Below are positions 1 through 7,403 of a stretch of 64,000 nt of DNA, one piece after another. Source of the stretch: an uncultured Chlorobiaceae bacterium (GTDB lineage: Bacteria > Bacteroidota > Chlorobiia > Chlorobiales > Chlorobiaceae); assembly GCA_903843305.1 (NCBI GenBank), contig CAIMPI010000030.1, positions 62,001-126,000 of the forward strand. Reading direction: 5' to 3'. The notes beneath the pieces are model-generated. The model worked only from the letters and a program-made list of their open reading frames with translations. It did no database searches and had not been told where the DNA came from. How positions within the stretch are numbered: the stretch's first letter is position 1; each line of letters begins with the position of its first letter. The translations under genes were made by a program, and so were the position numbers.

Positions 1-487
1 CATTTCCAGGAGTTTTTTCAAGCAGCTCCGGATTATTCTCAAGTTTGTACCCGAGGATGATCATCAAGGTTGCGTCACCACCATCATCGACGATGAGGTT
101 TGGTCCCTTTCCATCTTCAAATTCAAGGATCTGGCGGGTACACCACCAGTATTCCTCAAGAGTTTCGCCTTTCCATGCAAAAACCGGAACACCGGTTTTT
201 GCAATGGCGGCAGCGGCATGATCCTGAGTTGAAAAGATGTTACAGCTTGCCCAGCGAACCTCAGCTCCAAGCTCAACAAGGGTTTCAATCAGTACGGCCG
301 TTTGAATGGTCATGTGGAGGGAACCGGCAATACGGGCACCTTTCAGTGGATATTTTCCCGCATATTTTTTTCTGGTAGCCATAAGGCCCGGCATCTCTTT
401 TTCAGCGACCTCTATTTCCTTGCGCCCCCATTCGGCAAGAGAGATATCTGCTACTTTATAATCAAGCGCTTCGGCAACTATTGTCAT
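1..487 (-). CDS. ahcY: Adenosylhomocysteinase, N-terminal part (cut by window edge)
   Basis: S-adenosylhomocysteine hydrolase removes SAH, the inhibitory product of methyl transfer, giving homocysteine and adenosine in the cytosol. The start is the ATG read from 487; 162 codons are visible before the sequence runs off the left edge. The translation shows the family's N-terminal landmarks: [14 protein letters not shown] near residue 13, then [39 protein letters not shown] and [10 protein letters not shown]. It lies 34 nt downstream of metK on the same strand, so the two probably form a SAM-cycle operon under the metK leader. No strong Shine-Dalgarno is visible before this start, but the family N-terminus fits it. 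Confidence 0.95.
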   Translation of the reverse strand, partial: MTIVAEALDYKVADISLAEWGRKEIEVAEKEMPGLMATRKKYAGKYPLKGARIAGSLHMTIQTAVLIETLVELGAEVRWASCNIFSTQDHAAAAIAKTGVPVFAWKGETLEEYWWCTRQILEFEDGKGPNLIVDDGGDATLMIILGYKLENNPELLEKTPGN

Positions 488-521
488 TGTAATCAGTCTG
501 GTTTTAGAATGTTAGGATTGT

Positions 522-1736
522 TCAGGCCAGATTGAGCGCATTTTTCAGCTCTGCAACCTTTTCAGTTTTTTCCCATGGGAAGATCTCGCGACCGAAATGA
601 CCGTAAGCTGCGGTTTGCTGATAGCACCACCCCTCAGGTTTGTCGAGGCTGAACCGTTTGATGATGGCAGCAGGACGAAGATCAAAAATGACTTCAGCTT
701 TTTCCTGTATCTGCGCATCATTGAGGCCATGTTTTGCCGTATCGTGCGTATTAATATAAATGGACACAGGACGTGCAACACCGATGGCATAAGAGACCTG
801 CACAGTGCATTTGTCGGCCAAGCCAGCGGCAACAATGTTTTTGGCAACGTGGCGTGCGGCGTAGGCAGCGCTGCGGTCAACCTTTGACGGATCCTTGCCG
901 CTGAATGCACCGCCGCCGTGAGGAGCCGCGCCGCCATAAGTATCAACAATGATTTTTCGACCTGTCAGGCCTGTATCGCCGTGCGGTCCACCAATAACAA
1001 AGCGTCCGGTAGGGTTGATATGAAACTTGGTGTTCTCGTCTATCAAGGATGCGGGGATTACAACCTTGACAACATTTTCAATAATATCATTTTTAATCAC
1101 ATTCTGCCATGTTGTCTCGCTGAAGCCTTCGGGTTCTGGATCGTGCTGGGTTGAGACCACAACAGCGTCAACACGCTTGACGGTTTCATTATCATATTCA
1201 AGGGTGACCTGGCTCTTTGCATCAGGGCGAAGATAGGTCATGATTTTGCCTTCCTTGCGAATTTCAGCGAGTTTCTTGACAAGCTGCTGGGCAAACTGGA
1301 TAGCTGCTGGCATCAGCTCTGGAGTTTCAGTACAGGCATAGCCGAACATCATACCCTGATCGCCCGCGCCGACACGGTCAAACTCGTCTGCAATTTCTTC
1401 TTTACGGTCAACACCGCGGTTGATATCGGGCGACTGACTGTGGAGTGCTGAAAGCACACCGCATGAGTTGGCTTCAAACATATACTCACCCTTGGTGTAG
1501 CCGATTTCACTTACAACCTTCCGGGCAATTGTCTGGATATCAACAACTCCCTTGGTCGTAACCTCACCGCCGACAATTACCTGGCCAGTTGTGACAAAGG
1601 TTTCACAGGCAACACGTGAACTGGAATCCTGGCGGAGAAAATCATCAAGGACAGCATCAGAAATCTGGTCAGCAACCTTGTCAGGGTGTCCTTCCGATAC
1701 GGATTCTGAGGTAAAGAAATACCTTTTCTGTGACAT
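522..1736 (-). CDS. metK: S-adenosylmethionine synthetase
   Basis: Makes S-adenosylmethionine from methionine and ATP in the cytosol. The 404-residue protein is slightly longer than the usual 380-400. Visible motifs are [12 protein letters not shown] at residues 16-27, GAGDQG near 122, and the glycine-rich [19 protein letters not shown] around 270 that binds the triphosphate. It is the first gene of a probable metK-ahcY operon; the structured 5' region at 1840-1905 precedes it and fits a SAM-responsive leader. SAM is in heavy demand in a phototroph for bacteriochlorophyll methylations, which is a pathway inference and not shown by this sequence. Confidence 0.97.
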   Translation of the reverse strand: MSQKRYFFTSESVSEGHPDKVADQISDAVLDDFLRQDSSSRVACETFVTTGQVIVGGEVTTKGVVDIQTIARKVVSEIGYTKGEYMFEANSCGVLSALHSQSPDINRGVDRKEEIADEFDRVGAGDQGMMFGYACTETPELMPAAIQFAQQLVKKLAEIRKEGKIMTYLRPDAKSQVTLEYDNETVKRVDAVVVSTQHDPEPEGFSETTWQNVIKNDIIENVVKVVIPASLIDENTKFHINPTGRFVIGGPHGDTGLTGRKIIVDTYGGAAPHGGGAFSGKDPSKVDRSAAYAARHVAKNIVAAGLADKCTVQVSYAIGVARPVSIYINTHDTAKHGLNDAQIQEKAEVIFDLRPAAIIKRFSLDKPEGWCYQQTAAYGHFGREIFPWEKTEKVAELKNALNLA

Positions 1737-1837
1737 ACTTTTTCAATAAAGTTTTGGTTAAACGAATAAACAGATAATAAATAAAACAGATAAATCAAGA
1801 AAAGAGGCATTCAGTGAGAAGATTTCACAGGGAAATG

Positions 1838-1930
1838 ACTGGACACGGAAAACCTCAGGAAAACTCAAGGAAAAAACATTTTCGAGAGCTTGGGCACCGT
1901 GTCCATAGGTAATGGGGATGCCAAACAAAA
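1838..1930 (-). promoter_or_regulatory. Structured metK leader, candidate SAM-Chlorobi RNA motif
   Basis: On the strand read into metK, GGACACGG is followed 48 nt later by CCGUGUCC. With one more A-U pair this makes a perfect 9-bp closing stem (window 1840-1848 with 1897-1905). Inside it CUCGA and UUGAG can form a second short helix. The region sits 100-190 nt upstream of the metK start. The SAM-Chlorobi motif was described as a structured RNA limited to Chlorobi 5' regions of metK/ahcY operons; position, phylum and operon all match. I could not check the published consensus base by base, so the boundaries are approximate. Confidence 0.65.
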
Positions 1931-1978
1931 ATCAAGAACAAAATGTACGCATTATGAACCTCCCATGCAAAAATTCTC

Positions 1979-2956
1979 TTATCTGACCCGTACCTCAGAA
2001 TAGTCACCGATATTGATTTCATGAGGATTTCCCGTAATACTGGCATTATTGCCTATGATCGAATGTTCAAGCATGATGTGGACAACTTTAGCCCCATTTC
2101 CAATTATGGAGTCCTTGATGATAGCGTCTGTAATGACAGCCATCTCGCCTATTGTTGCATTCGGCCCGATAATGGCATTTTCAAGAATAGCATTTTCCGG
2201 AATAAAAACTGGCTCAGTAATAATACAGCCGGAATATTTTTTTGTATGGCTGTTGTTCCGGAGAAGAATTTCATTGGTAGAGAGAAGAGTTTCGGGTTTG
2301 CCACAGTCATACCAGCCGTTGACAGGGAACGTGGTAAATATCTCCCCAGCTTCAATCATCAGCTCCAAGGCATCAGTAAGTTGATATTCGCCCTTCGTTT
2401 TTATTTTGTTGTCTATAAGATAGTCCAGATTGTCAAATAGCCGTTTGGATTGATGCAGAAAATAAAGTCCGACAATGGCAAGATTGCTGACAGGAGTGTC
2501 AGGTTTTTCAACTAACTTCAGGATTTTTTCTCCATCAGTTATAGCAACCCCGAAACGTCTCGGATCTTCGACCTGTTTTACTCCCAGTGTTGACGAGGGG
2601 CTTTTAAGAACCGGATCAAGATCAACATCAAAAATGGTGTCACCCAAAATAATAAGCAAGGGCTCATTATCAAAAACAAAGGGTTTACACATCCAGATGG
2701 CATGTGCAAGTCCAAGAAGTTCTGATTGCGTAACGAAAGTAAACTTGATATTGTAATGACTTGTTAACCAATTCTCAACCATATCACCAAGATAGCCGAC
2801 AATGACGATAGCCTCATCAATTCCTGCAGCAATAAGTTTGTCCATGATGTGGCCGATGATAGGCTTTCCCGCCACATTGATCAATACTTTGGGGTTAGAA
2901 AATGTATGAGGACGCAAACGGGTACCTACACCTGCGACAGGAATGATTGCTTTCAT
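1979..2956 (-). CDS. Sugar-phosphate nucleotidylyltransferase with C-terminal left-handed beta-helix
   Basis: A probable NDP-sugar pyrophosphorylase that transfers an NMP from NTP to a sugar-1-phosphate. The N-terminus carries the nucleotidyltransferase loop GVGTRLRP (residues 9-16) and the downstream PK pair (22-23). LGDTIFD near residue 105 holds the metal-binding Asp. From about residue 245 the sequence becomes isoleucine-rich hexapeptide repeats (ENAILENAIIGPNATIG and following), a LbH fold. The layout resembles RmlA-, GlmU- or ManC-like enzymes, but the sugar cannot be told from sequence. It stands apart from any polysaccharide cluster here and is divergent from the Nudix gene. Confidence 0.85.
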   Translation of the reverse strand: MKAIIPVAGVGTRLRPHTFSNPKVLINVAGKPIIGHIMDKLIAAGIDEAIVIVGYLGDMVENWLTSHYNIKFTFVTQSELLGLAHAIWMCKPFVFDNEPLLIILGDTIFDVDLDPVLKSPSSTLGVKQVEDPRRFGVAITDGEKILKLVEKPDTPVSNLAIVGLYFLHQSKRLFDNLDYLIDNKIKTKGEYQLTDALELMIEAGEIFTTFPVNGWYDCGKPETLLSTNEILLRNNSHTKKYSGCIITEPVFIPENAILENAIIGPNATIGEMAVITDAIIKDSIIGNGAKVVHIMLEHSIIGNNASITGNPHEINIGDYSEVRVR

Positions 2957-3192
2957 TTTTCTAATGACTGGTTATGGTTAAAAAAAAACACTATAGGTCA
3001 TTTTTTTTACTTTATCAAACAGATATTAGTAAAATTAACTACTCATGACTAATAAAAGGGAAAAAATCTTTAATACAGGAATCAGTTGTAGTTCGCGTAC
3101 AAAAAAGTCATATTTTCACCATTTTGTAATAAATATCTATGGTGGACTTTTGATTCAAGTTTTCAGATTAAATTCTTAGAATAAATGTCATT

Positions 3193-3600
3193 ATGGCAGC
3201 AAGGTTTAAAGGAGTTTTCAAGCAGTCTGGCGTAATTCCAATACTCGACGACAGGCTTGTGCTTATTACCTCCAGAAAATCGGAGCAATGGATCATTCCA
3301 AAGGGATATGTCGAAAAAGGGCTGTCTCCTGCAGATTCAGCCGCTAAAGAGGCCTACGAAGAAGCCGGTTTGATCGGTGTTGTTCATCATCAAGAGGCAG
3401 GGAATTATCGTTATCGCAAGTTTGGAAAATTATTTTCGGTTAAAGTTTATCCGCTTTTCATTGAAACCATGCTTGATGAGTGGGATGAGATGCACCTCCG
3501 CAGTCGAAAATTAGTGACTCCAGCAGAGGCTGTTGAAATGGTCGGTCATGTCGAACTCAGACAGATTATTGCGGATTTTTTTGTGAACAACCGTGTGTGA
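3193..3600 (+). CDS. Nudix hydrolase, DIPP-like
   Basis: A 135-residue single-domain Nudix protein, expected to hydrolyse a nucleoside diphosphate linked to another moiety. The Nudix box runs from G38 to L60. Compared with the consensus G-x5-E-x7-R-E-U-x-E-E-x-G-U, the first Glu is Leu (L44) and the Arg is Lys (K52), while E53, E56, E57 and G59 are kept. The PKG stretch before the box and the GLSP stretch inside it resemble diphosphoinositol-polyphosphate-phosphatase-like Nudix proteins. The ATG at 3193 follows an AT-rich 236-nt region shared with the divergent nucleotidyltransferase. Substrate unknown. Confidence 0.85.
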   Translation: MAARFKGVFKQSGVIPILDDRLVLITSRKSEQWIIPKGYVEKGLSPADSAAKEAYEEAGLIGVVHHQEAGNYRYRKFGKLFSVKVYPLFIETMLDEWDEMHLRSRKLVTPAEAVEMVGHVELRQIIADFFVNNRV

Positions 3601-3616
3601 ATCAAGAATTATTATT

Positions 3617-3643
3617 TTGAAATTAATGTTCTTGTGCTATATT
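3617..3643 (+). promoter_or_regulatory. Possible promoter of the tRNA cluster
   Basis: TTGAAA at 3617-3622 and TATATT at 3638-3643 lie 19 nt before tRNA-Pro, where a promoter is needed because the cluster starts a new unit. The 15-nt spacer is shorter than ideal, so this is a weak call. Confidence 0.3.
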
Positions 3644-3661
3644 GGGCGTTCACTTAAGGAT

Positions 3662-3734
3662 CGGGGTGTGGCGCAGTTGGTAGCGTGCCTGCTTTGGGAG
3701 CAGGAGGTCCCGAGTTCGAGTCTCGGCACCCCGA
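3662..3734 (+). tRNA. tRNA-Pro (TGG)
   Basis: Cloverleaf with a perfect 7-bp acceptor stem (CGGGGTG with CACCCCG), anticodon loop TTTGGGA giving TGG, and T-loop TTCGAGT. CCA is not encoded. First gene of a four-tRNA cluster. Confidence 0.95.
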
Positions 3735-3760
3735 CAGGAAAAGTTCACAAGATTGAAGCG

Positions 3761-3833
<73 letters not shown>

Positions 3834-3860
3834 CAAGTAAAAAGTCCGTATGATGTACAC

Positions 3861-3935
3861 GGTGATTGTAGCTCAGTTGGTTAGAGCGCCAGGTTGTGGC
3901 CCTGGAGGCCGGGGGTTCGAGTCCCCTCATTCACC
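3861..3935 (+). tRNA. tRNA-His (GTG)
   Basis: The extra 5' G (position -1) opposite discriminator C, and the loop TTGTGGC giving anticodon GTG, identify tRNA-His. The acceptor GTGATTG pairs with CATTCAC except for a U-U mismatch at 5:68, and the last T-stem pair is G-U. CCA is not encoded. Confidence 0.93.
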
Positions 3936-3942
3936 CAAATAA

Positions 3943-4014
3943 GGCCCCATCGACTAGTGGTTAGGTCATCACCCTTTCAAGGTGGTAGCACGGGTTCGAA
4001 TCCCGTTGGGGTCA
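3943..4014 (+). tRNA. tRNA-Glu (TTC)
   Basis: Acceptor GGCCCCA pairs with TGGGGTC (one G-U), anticodon loop CTTTCAA gives TTC, T-loop TTCGAAT. Besides translation, Glu-tRNA is the precursor of 5-aminolevulinate in organisms using the C5 pathway, as green sulfur bacteria do. It ends 69 nt before the pheT start. Confidence 0.95.
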
Positions 4015-4083
4015 CTCAATAAAGCTCTGTTCGTTACCGGTTCAGAGCTTTTTTTGTTCATGAAAGCAGATGATCACTCTCTT

Positions 4084-6495
4084 ATGAAAATATCTGTCAG
4101 TTGGCTTAAAGATTTTCTACCTTATTTTACTTCCGATACTTCATCGCTTGTTGAAAAACTGACATTTCTCGGGCTTGAAGTGGAGGAAGTACAGGAGTCC
4201 TGTCTTGTTGACGATTTGGTGGTTGTTGGTAGAATCGACGAAGTTTTACCACATCCTAATGCTGAAAGATTGACGCTGTGCCGCGTGGATGTTGGACGTG
4301 ACGAACCCCTTCAGATTGTCTGCGGGGCCCCGAATGTAAAAGCAGGGATGCTTGTGCCTGTAGCTACAGAAAAGGCAAAACTTCATCTTTCGGATAGTCA
4401 GACCATTACTATCAAGCCATCAAAAATACGCGGTGAACGTTCCTTCGGGATGATTTGTGCCGCAGACGAGCTTGGTCTTTCTGATGACCATTCAGGAGTT
4501 ATGGAGCTTGATTCATCATGCTCCATTGGTCAGCCCCTTTCCCGTTACCTTGACGGTGACGTGGTGCTTGATATTGCCGTAACGCCAAACAGGCCTGATG
4601 TTCTCTCTCATCTTGGAGTTGCAAGGGAGCTGGCAGGATGCGATCAGATTCACTATCCGGCCAAGCACTCTGTCGCATTTTCACAGGCGGGCACGCTGGT
4701 TGATGTTCTGGATGCAGTAGCTTGCCCCTATTATACAGGAGTGGTTATTCGCGGAATAACCGTTACCGAATCTCCAGCATGGTTAAGGAAAAAGCTTGAA
4801 AGTATTGGTCTGAGGCCAAAAAATAACATCGTTGATATTACCAACTATATTCTTCATGCTCTTGGCCAGCCTCTTCATGCTTTTGATCTCAGCAAGCTTG
4901 CCGGAGAGCGGGTGGTTGTACGGAGCGACATGCGAGCAGAATTTGTGGCCATCAATCAGCAGCTATGCCGGGTTGAGCCGGGAATGCTGGTTATTTGCGA
5001 TGCTCAAAAACCAGTAGCGCTGGCTGGTGTTATGGGAGGCATTGATTCATCCGTTAGCGAAGCCACTACGGATATTCTGCTTGAGTCGGCCTATTTCGAT
5101 CCCTCCATGATCAGAAAATCTGCAAAAAAGGCAGCTATTTCTTCTGATGCATCCTATCGTTACGAGCGCGGTATTGACCCGCACAACGTCAAGCGCTCAG
5201 CAGAGTGTGCCGTAGCCTTGATACTGGAGATAGCCGGTGGGCGGATTGATAAGGCACAGGAGTGGGGTTCTATGCCTGCTGCATTGCGGAGGGTAATCTT
5301 GCGTCCAGCTCGGGTCAATGCCTTGCTCGGCAGTTTGATCAGTTCTGTCGATATGGTGGAAATGCTTGCGCGTATAGGCTTTTCAGCAAACGGAACGGCA
5401 GGTGAGTCTATAATCATTGAGGTGCCTTCCTTCAGGGTTGATGTTTTTGAAGAGATTGATCTTGTTGAGGAGATTGCCCGCCTTTATGGTTACGACAACA
5501 TTCAGCCATCATCACAGATGGCGACCATCTATCCCCAGTCCCGCAAACACCCGGAATTTTTCCCGGATTTTCTCCGTTCTCTTCTGGTTGGTCTGAATTT
5601 CAGGGAAATTCTTACCAATCCACTCATGAAAAGAGATGAGGCAGGGTTGTTCAGTGACAGACTTCTGGGCGTACTTAACCCTATCAGTGAAGGTCTTGAA
5701 GTTCTCCGCCCAAGTCTGGTCCCCGGATTTTTAAAAGTTATCAGTCATAATATCCGTCATGGTAACCGCGACATGAAGCTCTTTGAGCTTGCCAGGGGAT
5801 TCCAGAGTATTGCAGAGAGTGAGCGTAGTAGTGAGTCGCAGCTTGATGCTTATAAAGAGCAGGAGTATCTTGTTATGGCTATAACGGGCAGTCGTTACCC
5901 GAGAATCTGGAATCAGTCATCCGACAACGCTGATTATTATGATATTATGGGAGCTGTCGAGATGCTGCTGGAAAAGCTGAATTTGCTTGATAAATCAGCG
6001 GTTAATATTTATAATGCAACGACAGCATATATTGAAGTCGAGTTGAGAGAAAAAGGAAAAAGCAGTGTGAGCCGAGTGGGGGTGGTGCAGCAGGTTGATC
6101 CAGACCTTCTGAAAAAATTTGATATCGGGCAGGACGTTTATCTTGCAGAAATTGAGGCAGCAGTTCTGGAATGCTGTTTTAATCCTGAAGTCACATATCA
6201 GCCGCCGTCCAGATTTCCAGTTGTCCAGAGGGATTTATCGCTTATTTTGCCTCGGAGTGTTACCGTTCAGTCACTTGTAGAACTTGTACGTTCAAGTGAC
6301 TCTCTGATCAAGGGTGTCTCAGTTTTTGACCTTTTCGAGCGCACCCGTGAAGATGGTGGAGAGCGCAGTGTTGCACTCTCTCTTGAAATTGTGGATCATA
6401 AAGGAACATTACAGGAAGAGAGAATCAGCGATATTCTTTCAAAAATCGGCAGTAATGCCGAAAGTAAACTTGGTGCGGTGATTCGACAAGTCTGA
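4084..6495 (+). CDS. pheT: Phenylalanyl-tRNA synthetase beta subunit
   Basis: Beta chain of the alpha2-beta2 PheRS that charges tRNA-Phe. I chose the ATG at 4084 because it gives the family N-terminus MKISVSWLKDFLP and 803 residues; longer frames would start inside tRNA-Glu. Domains in order: EMAP/OB tRNA-binding domain (about 40-150, with ICGAPNVKAG), B3/B4 editing domain (about 210-380), B5 domain, catalytic-like core, and an FDX-ACB anticodon-binding domain at the C-terminus (PPSRFPVVQRDLSLILP near 705). pheS is not nearby, so the subunits are encoded apart. It starts a probable run pheT, coiled-coil gene, zapA. Confidence 0.97.
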   Translation: MKISVSWLKDFLPYFTSDTSSLVEKLTFLGLEVEEVQESCLVDDLVVVGRIDEVLPHPNAERLTLCRVDVGRDEPLQIVCGAPNVKAGMLVPVATEKAKLHLSDSQTITIKPSKIRGERSFGMICAADELGLSDDHSGVMELDSSCSIGQPLSRYLDGDVVLDIAVTPNRPDVLSHLGVARELAGCDQIHYPAKHSVAFSQAGTLVDVLDAVACPYYTGVVIRGITVTESPAWLRKKLESIGLRPKNNIVDITNYILHALGQPLHAFDLSKLAGERVVVRSDMRAEFVAINQQLCRVEPGMLVICDAQKPVALAGVMGGIDSSVSEATTDILLESAYFDPSMIRKSAKKAAISSDASYRYERGIDPHNVKRSAECAVALILEIAGGRIDKAQEWGSMPAALRRVILRPARVNALLGSLISSVDMVEMLARIGFSANGTAGESIIIEVPSFRVDVFEEIDLVEEIARLYGYDNIQPSSQMATIYPQSRKHPEFFPDFLRSLLVGLNFREILTNPLMKRDEAGLFSDRLLGVLNPISEGLEVLRPSLVPGFLKVISHNIRHGNRDMKLFELARGFQSIAESERSSESQLDAYKEQEYLVMAITGSRYPRIWNQSSDNADYYDIMGAVEMLLEKLNLLDKSAVNIYNATTAYIEVELREKGKSSVSRVGVVQQVDPDLLKKFDIGQDVYLAEIEAAVLECCFNPEVTYQPPSRFPVVQRDLSLILPRSVTVQSLVELVRSSDSLIKGVSVFDLFERTREDGGERSVALSLEIVDHKGTLQEERISDILSKIGSNAESKLGAVIRQV

Positions 6496-6508
6496 TTCTC
6501 ATTGTTCT

Positions 6509-6814
6509 ATGCAAGATTTTGACGGGCAAAACATCAAGGTTGACGTAAACCTTCTTGAAAAAAATATTGAACTGCTCATTGTCCAGTTGATTGACTGCCG
6601 GAAAGAGAATGAGGTATTGCGTTCTGAACTCTCAAGTCTGCAGAATATTCTCAGGTCTTGCAAGTTGCCCGGCACGGTTGGTTCTACTGCCATTGATGCA
6701 GGTGGCATTATTGATGGAGTGTTTGCTTATGCCGAAAAAGTGCAGGTGAAGCAGAAGCTGGTTCTGATTTTGCAGAAAATAGAGATGGAGCTCAGAAACA
6801 ATCAGACTTTGTAA
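6509..6814 (+). CDS. Small coiled-coil protein between pheT and zapA
   Basis: I do not recognise a named family. The 101-residue protein has a leucine/glutamate heptad region at residues 13-50 (LLEKNIELLIVQLIDCRKEN onward) that should form a coiled coil, and a second charged helical stretch near the C-terminus. There is no signal peptide or membrane segment. It starts 13 nt after pheT and ends 9 nt before zapA, so co-expression is likely. Position and coiled-coil nature suggest a ZapA partner in Z-ring assembly, as ZapB is in gammaproteobacteria; that is inference only. Confidence 0.7.
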   Translation: MQDFDGQNIKVDVNLLEKNIELLIVQLIDCRKENEVLRSELSSLQNILRSCKLPGTVGSTAIDAGGIIDGVFAYAEKVQVKQKLVLILQKIEMELRNNQTL

Positions 6815-6823
6815 TGTGATGAG

Positions 6824-7087
6824 ATGGAAAAAATTGATGTAAATGTTTATGGTGATAGTTATCCACTAAGGTCCGGTAGACGTGAGTTGACCGAGAAAGC
6901 GGCCAGGGATGTTGATGGGGTAATGAGGCTCTTTGCTGAAAAGGCCCCCACATTTGGAGCTGCTAAATTGGCTGTTCTTGCGGCAATTCAGTTTGCCGAA
7001 AAAAAGATGGAACTGGAAGAAGAGATGGCATCACTGAAACAAAGCATTGCCCGACTTAATGTTTTTATTGGGCAAAATCTACAATAA
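6824..7087 (+). CDS. zapA: Cell division protein ZapA
   Basis: ZapA bundles FtsZ filaments at mid-cell. The 87-residue product fits the family: an N-terminal beta region (KIDVNVYGDSYPLRSG), the helix start ELTEKAARDVDGVM, then a long C-terminal coiled coil (KLAVLAAIQFAEKKMELEEE). The next feature is a probable 6S RNA; zapA followed by the 6S gene is also the order in Escherichia coli, which supports both calls. Confidence 0.85.
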   Translation: MEKIDVNVYGDSYPLRSGRRELTEKAARDVDGVMRLFAEKAPTFGAAKLAVLAAIQFAEKKMELEEEMASLKQSIARLNVFIGQNLQ

Positions 7088-7138
7088 ACCATTACATTAA
7101 AAGAGAAGAAATATCCGCACCAGTTGATTGGGGTGATT

Positions 7139-7320
7139 GCAAGATACAAGAACTAACATCACAAAAGAGGGAGCCAAGCTCTTCTTTTTAATTGCAGGCC
7201 TTATTGAATTTTCCTGAATTCGTGAGTAGGAATTTTCAAGAACATTGGAAACAGTGCTCCGTTGGAAGCAAAAAAACTGAAGGAGGTACCCACTGTGTCA
7301 CACGGGTTCTTGAATCTTGC
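7139..7320 (+). ncRNA. ssrS: Probable 6S RNA
   Basis: 6S RNA is a long, nearly double-stranded RNA that binds the housekeeping RNA polymerase holoenzyme. A 15-nt segment at 7139-7153 pairs with 7306-7320 with a single A-A mismatch, closing a structure of about 182 nt, the usual 6S size. Further out, CCGCACC (7115-7121) pairs with GGTGCGG (7333-7339), which is followed by a run of eight T, so the 3' end looks like an intrinsic terminator. The place directly after zapA matches the gammaproteobacterial order. The central bubble was not compared with a consensus. Confidence 0.7.
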
Positions 7321-7403
7321 GCATCTTGACGTGGTGCGGTTTTTTTTGTTTAAAACAGTGCTTCTTATTTGAGTATGAGAGCATGAAAATGGAGGTTGAT
7401 TTA

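Noticed and set aside
7317-7403. Upstream extension of rny with an earlier start
   Set aside because: It would run back into the probable 6S RNA and its T-run, and the residues do not form the family N-terminus. ATG 7404 has GGAGG at the right distance and starts the membrane anchor.
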